Shown piece after piece: positions 63,170 through 64,000 of a stretch of DNA of 64,000 nt. The stretch spans positions 427,053 to 491,052 of the forward strand of contig NZ_DS990392.1 of assembly GCF_000155475.1 (NCBI RefSeq). The letters run 5' to 3'. The notes under the pieces were generated by a model that worked only from the letters and a program-made list of their open reading frames with translations, did no database searches and was not told the DNA's origin. The first letter of the stretch is position 1. Each line of letters opens with the position of its first letter. A program made the position numbers and the translations under genes. The DNA is from Helicobacter cinaedi CCUG 18818 = ATCC BAA-847 (GTDB lineage Bacteria; Campylobacterota; Campylobacteria; Campylobacterales; Helicobacteraceae).

Positions 63170-64000
63170 ATGCAAAAGCCTATCAAAAAAGTGTATTTTT
63201 GCGATGGAGCGGTTGAAGGAAAGATAGTAAAGATTCTAAAAAAGCATTACAATCTTATCTTCACAGATAGAGATCCAGACTATATTTTTTATTCTGTTAT
63301 GGGTGAAAAACATATTGAATATGATGGGATTAGAATCTTTAGCACGGGCGAGAATGTTCGGGCGGATTTTAATTTTTGCGATTATGCTATTGGGTTTGAT
63401 TATATACAGTTTGATGATAGATATTTGCGTTATCCACTCTATCTTCACTATACAAAGGATATGCAAAAAGCAAAAAACAAACATCTCGCAATAAACACAC
63501 AAACATTACAAAACAAGGATAGATTCTGCACTTTTGTTGTCAGTAATGGCAAGGCAGATGAGCTACGCACACAATTTTTTGACTTCCTAAGTCAATATAA
63601 ACACATAGATAGTGGCGGAAAGTATAAAAACAATATTGGCAAACCCATAAAGGACAAATCAAGCTTCCTTGCAATTGGGAAATTCAACATTGCTTTTGAA
63701 AATTCAAACACCAATGGCTACACGACAGAAAAGCTTATTCAAGCCCTTAGTTCGCAAACTGTGCCTATTTATTGGGGAGATGAATGCGTTAGCAAACCTT
63801 TAGATTCAAGCGGGGGAGGGGGGGGGGTAAATCCAAAGGCTTTTATACATATTAAAAGTGTCAATGATTTTGACACAGCACTTGAAAAAATACAAAAACT
63901 TGATAATGATGATGAAGCCTATCTCTCTATGTTAAAAGAGCCAAGTTTTTTAGATTCCAATCACGAAGAGATTTTTGATGAAAGGCTTGAAAATTTTTTA
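63170..64000 (+). CDS. Alpha-fucosyltransferase-like glycosyltransferase (GT10), 3' end missing
   Basis: 277 codons, open to the window edge. Family-10 motifs: RFCTFVVSNGKADELRTQFF, KYKNNIG, FNIAFENSNTNGYTTEKL and ALSSQTVPIYWGD with NPKAFI after it. GT10 enzymes of Helicobacter add fucose to LPS O-chains (Lewis-type antigens). The tract G5-A-G10 (63812-63827) codes for five glycines between the two C-terminal motifs, and at G10 the frame is open (on). The ATG at 63170 has no clear RBS; it may be translationally coupled to prfA. Confidence 0.88.
   Translation, partial: MQKPIKKVYFCDGAVEGKIVKILKKHYNLIFTDRDPDYIFYSVMGEKHIEYDGIRIFSTGENVRADFNFCDYAIGFDYIQFDDRYLRYPLYLHYTKDMQKAKNKHLAINTQTLQNKDRFCTFVVSNGKADELRTQFFDFLSQYKHIDSGGKYKNNIGKPIKDKSSFLAIGKFNIAFENSNTNGYTTEKLIQALSSQTVPIYWGDECVSKPLDSSGGGGGVNPKAFIHIKSVNDFDTALEKIQKLDNDDEAYLSMLKEPSFLDSNHEEIFDERLENFL
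63818..63827 (+). repeat. G10 tract inside the fucosyltransferase gene
   Basis: Ten G preceded by GGGGGA. Length 10 keeps the frame open into NPKAFIHIKS. One base more or fewer would truncate the protein just before the last conserved motif. Confidence 0.8.

Overview
The window is a chromosomal segment of a Helicobacter species, most likely of the enterohepatic group. Supporting signs are an XerH-type single tyrosine recombinase beside a dif-like site, two gene runs in the order I know from H. pylori (lspA-glmM-rpsT-prfA, and murE-hypothetical-NifU-like), many homopolymeric G/C tracts inside or at the start of genes, a family-10 fucosyltransferase, and a TRAP dicarboxylate transporter of a kind absent from H. 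pylori. The species cannot be named from sequence reading alone. XerH and dif place the left end near the replication terminus.

1-3.6 kb: a partial TonB-dependent receptor, a small zinc-ribbon protein, tmRNA, a PAP2 phosphatase and xerH. 3.58-11.38 kb: a 7.8-kb integrated plasmid bounded by two dif-like sites that share the same 22-bp core. It carries a Rep_3-type initiator, a RelE/ParE-type toxin-antitoxin pair, a relaxase, TrbJ/VirB5-like and TrbL/VirB6-like proteins, and a 210-bp nested palindrome. The plasmid's dif site lies inside the 5' end of rep. Joining the two ends in silico restores a rep reading frame with a GTG start and a strong ribosome binding site. Integration therefore cuts the start, the RBS and the promoter region away from the rest of rep. 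I regard this as the most interesting feature of the window.

11.4-26 kb: mostly housekeeping genes: a DJ-1 protein, agmatine deiminase, tsaD, NAD synthesis (nadA, nadC), psd, a queuosine-precursor transporter, an unknown membrane protein, a decayed OmpA-like lipoprotein, rdgB, thiL, sodB, a radical SAM protein, a lytic transglycosylase and the N-end-rule transferase bpt. 26.2-29.5 kb: a type IIG-like restriction-modification gene whose 3' end is scrambled behind a (GA)8 repeat. 29.5-53.8 kb: thiE, purL, ppsA, an NlpC/P60 hydrolase, PhoH, tpx, murE, a TRAP transporter (dctP, dctQ, dctM), a phosphate permease, a CBS-domain protein, hemE, asd, a methyltransferase with a C12 tract at its start, and an antiporter.

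53.9-59.8 kb: tRNA-Val, then a single-chain type ISP-like restriction-modification gene (nuclease, helicase, methyltransferase). It is split into three reading frames by two separate 13-base G/C tracts and has taken up three in-frame copies of an interspersed repeat. 59.8-64 kb: lspA, glmM, rpsT, prfA and a fucosyltransferase that runs off the end and carries an in-frame G10 tract. At least five loci look able to vary by repeat slippage: two restriction systems, a methyltransferase, the fucosyltransferase, and possibly the lipoprotein.
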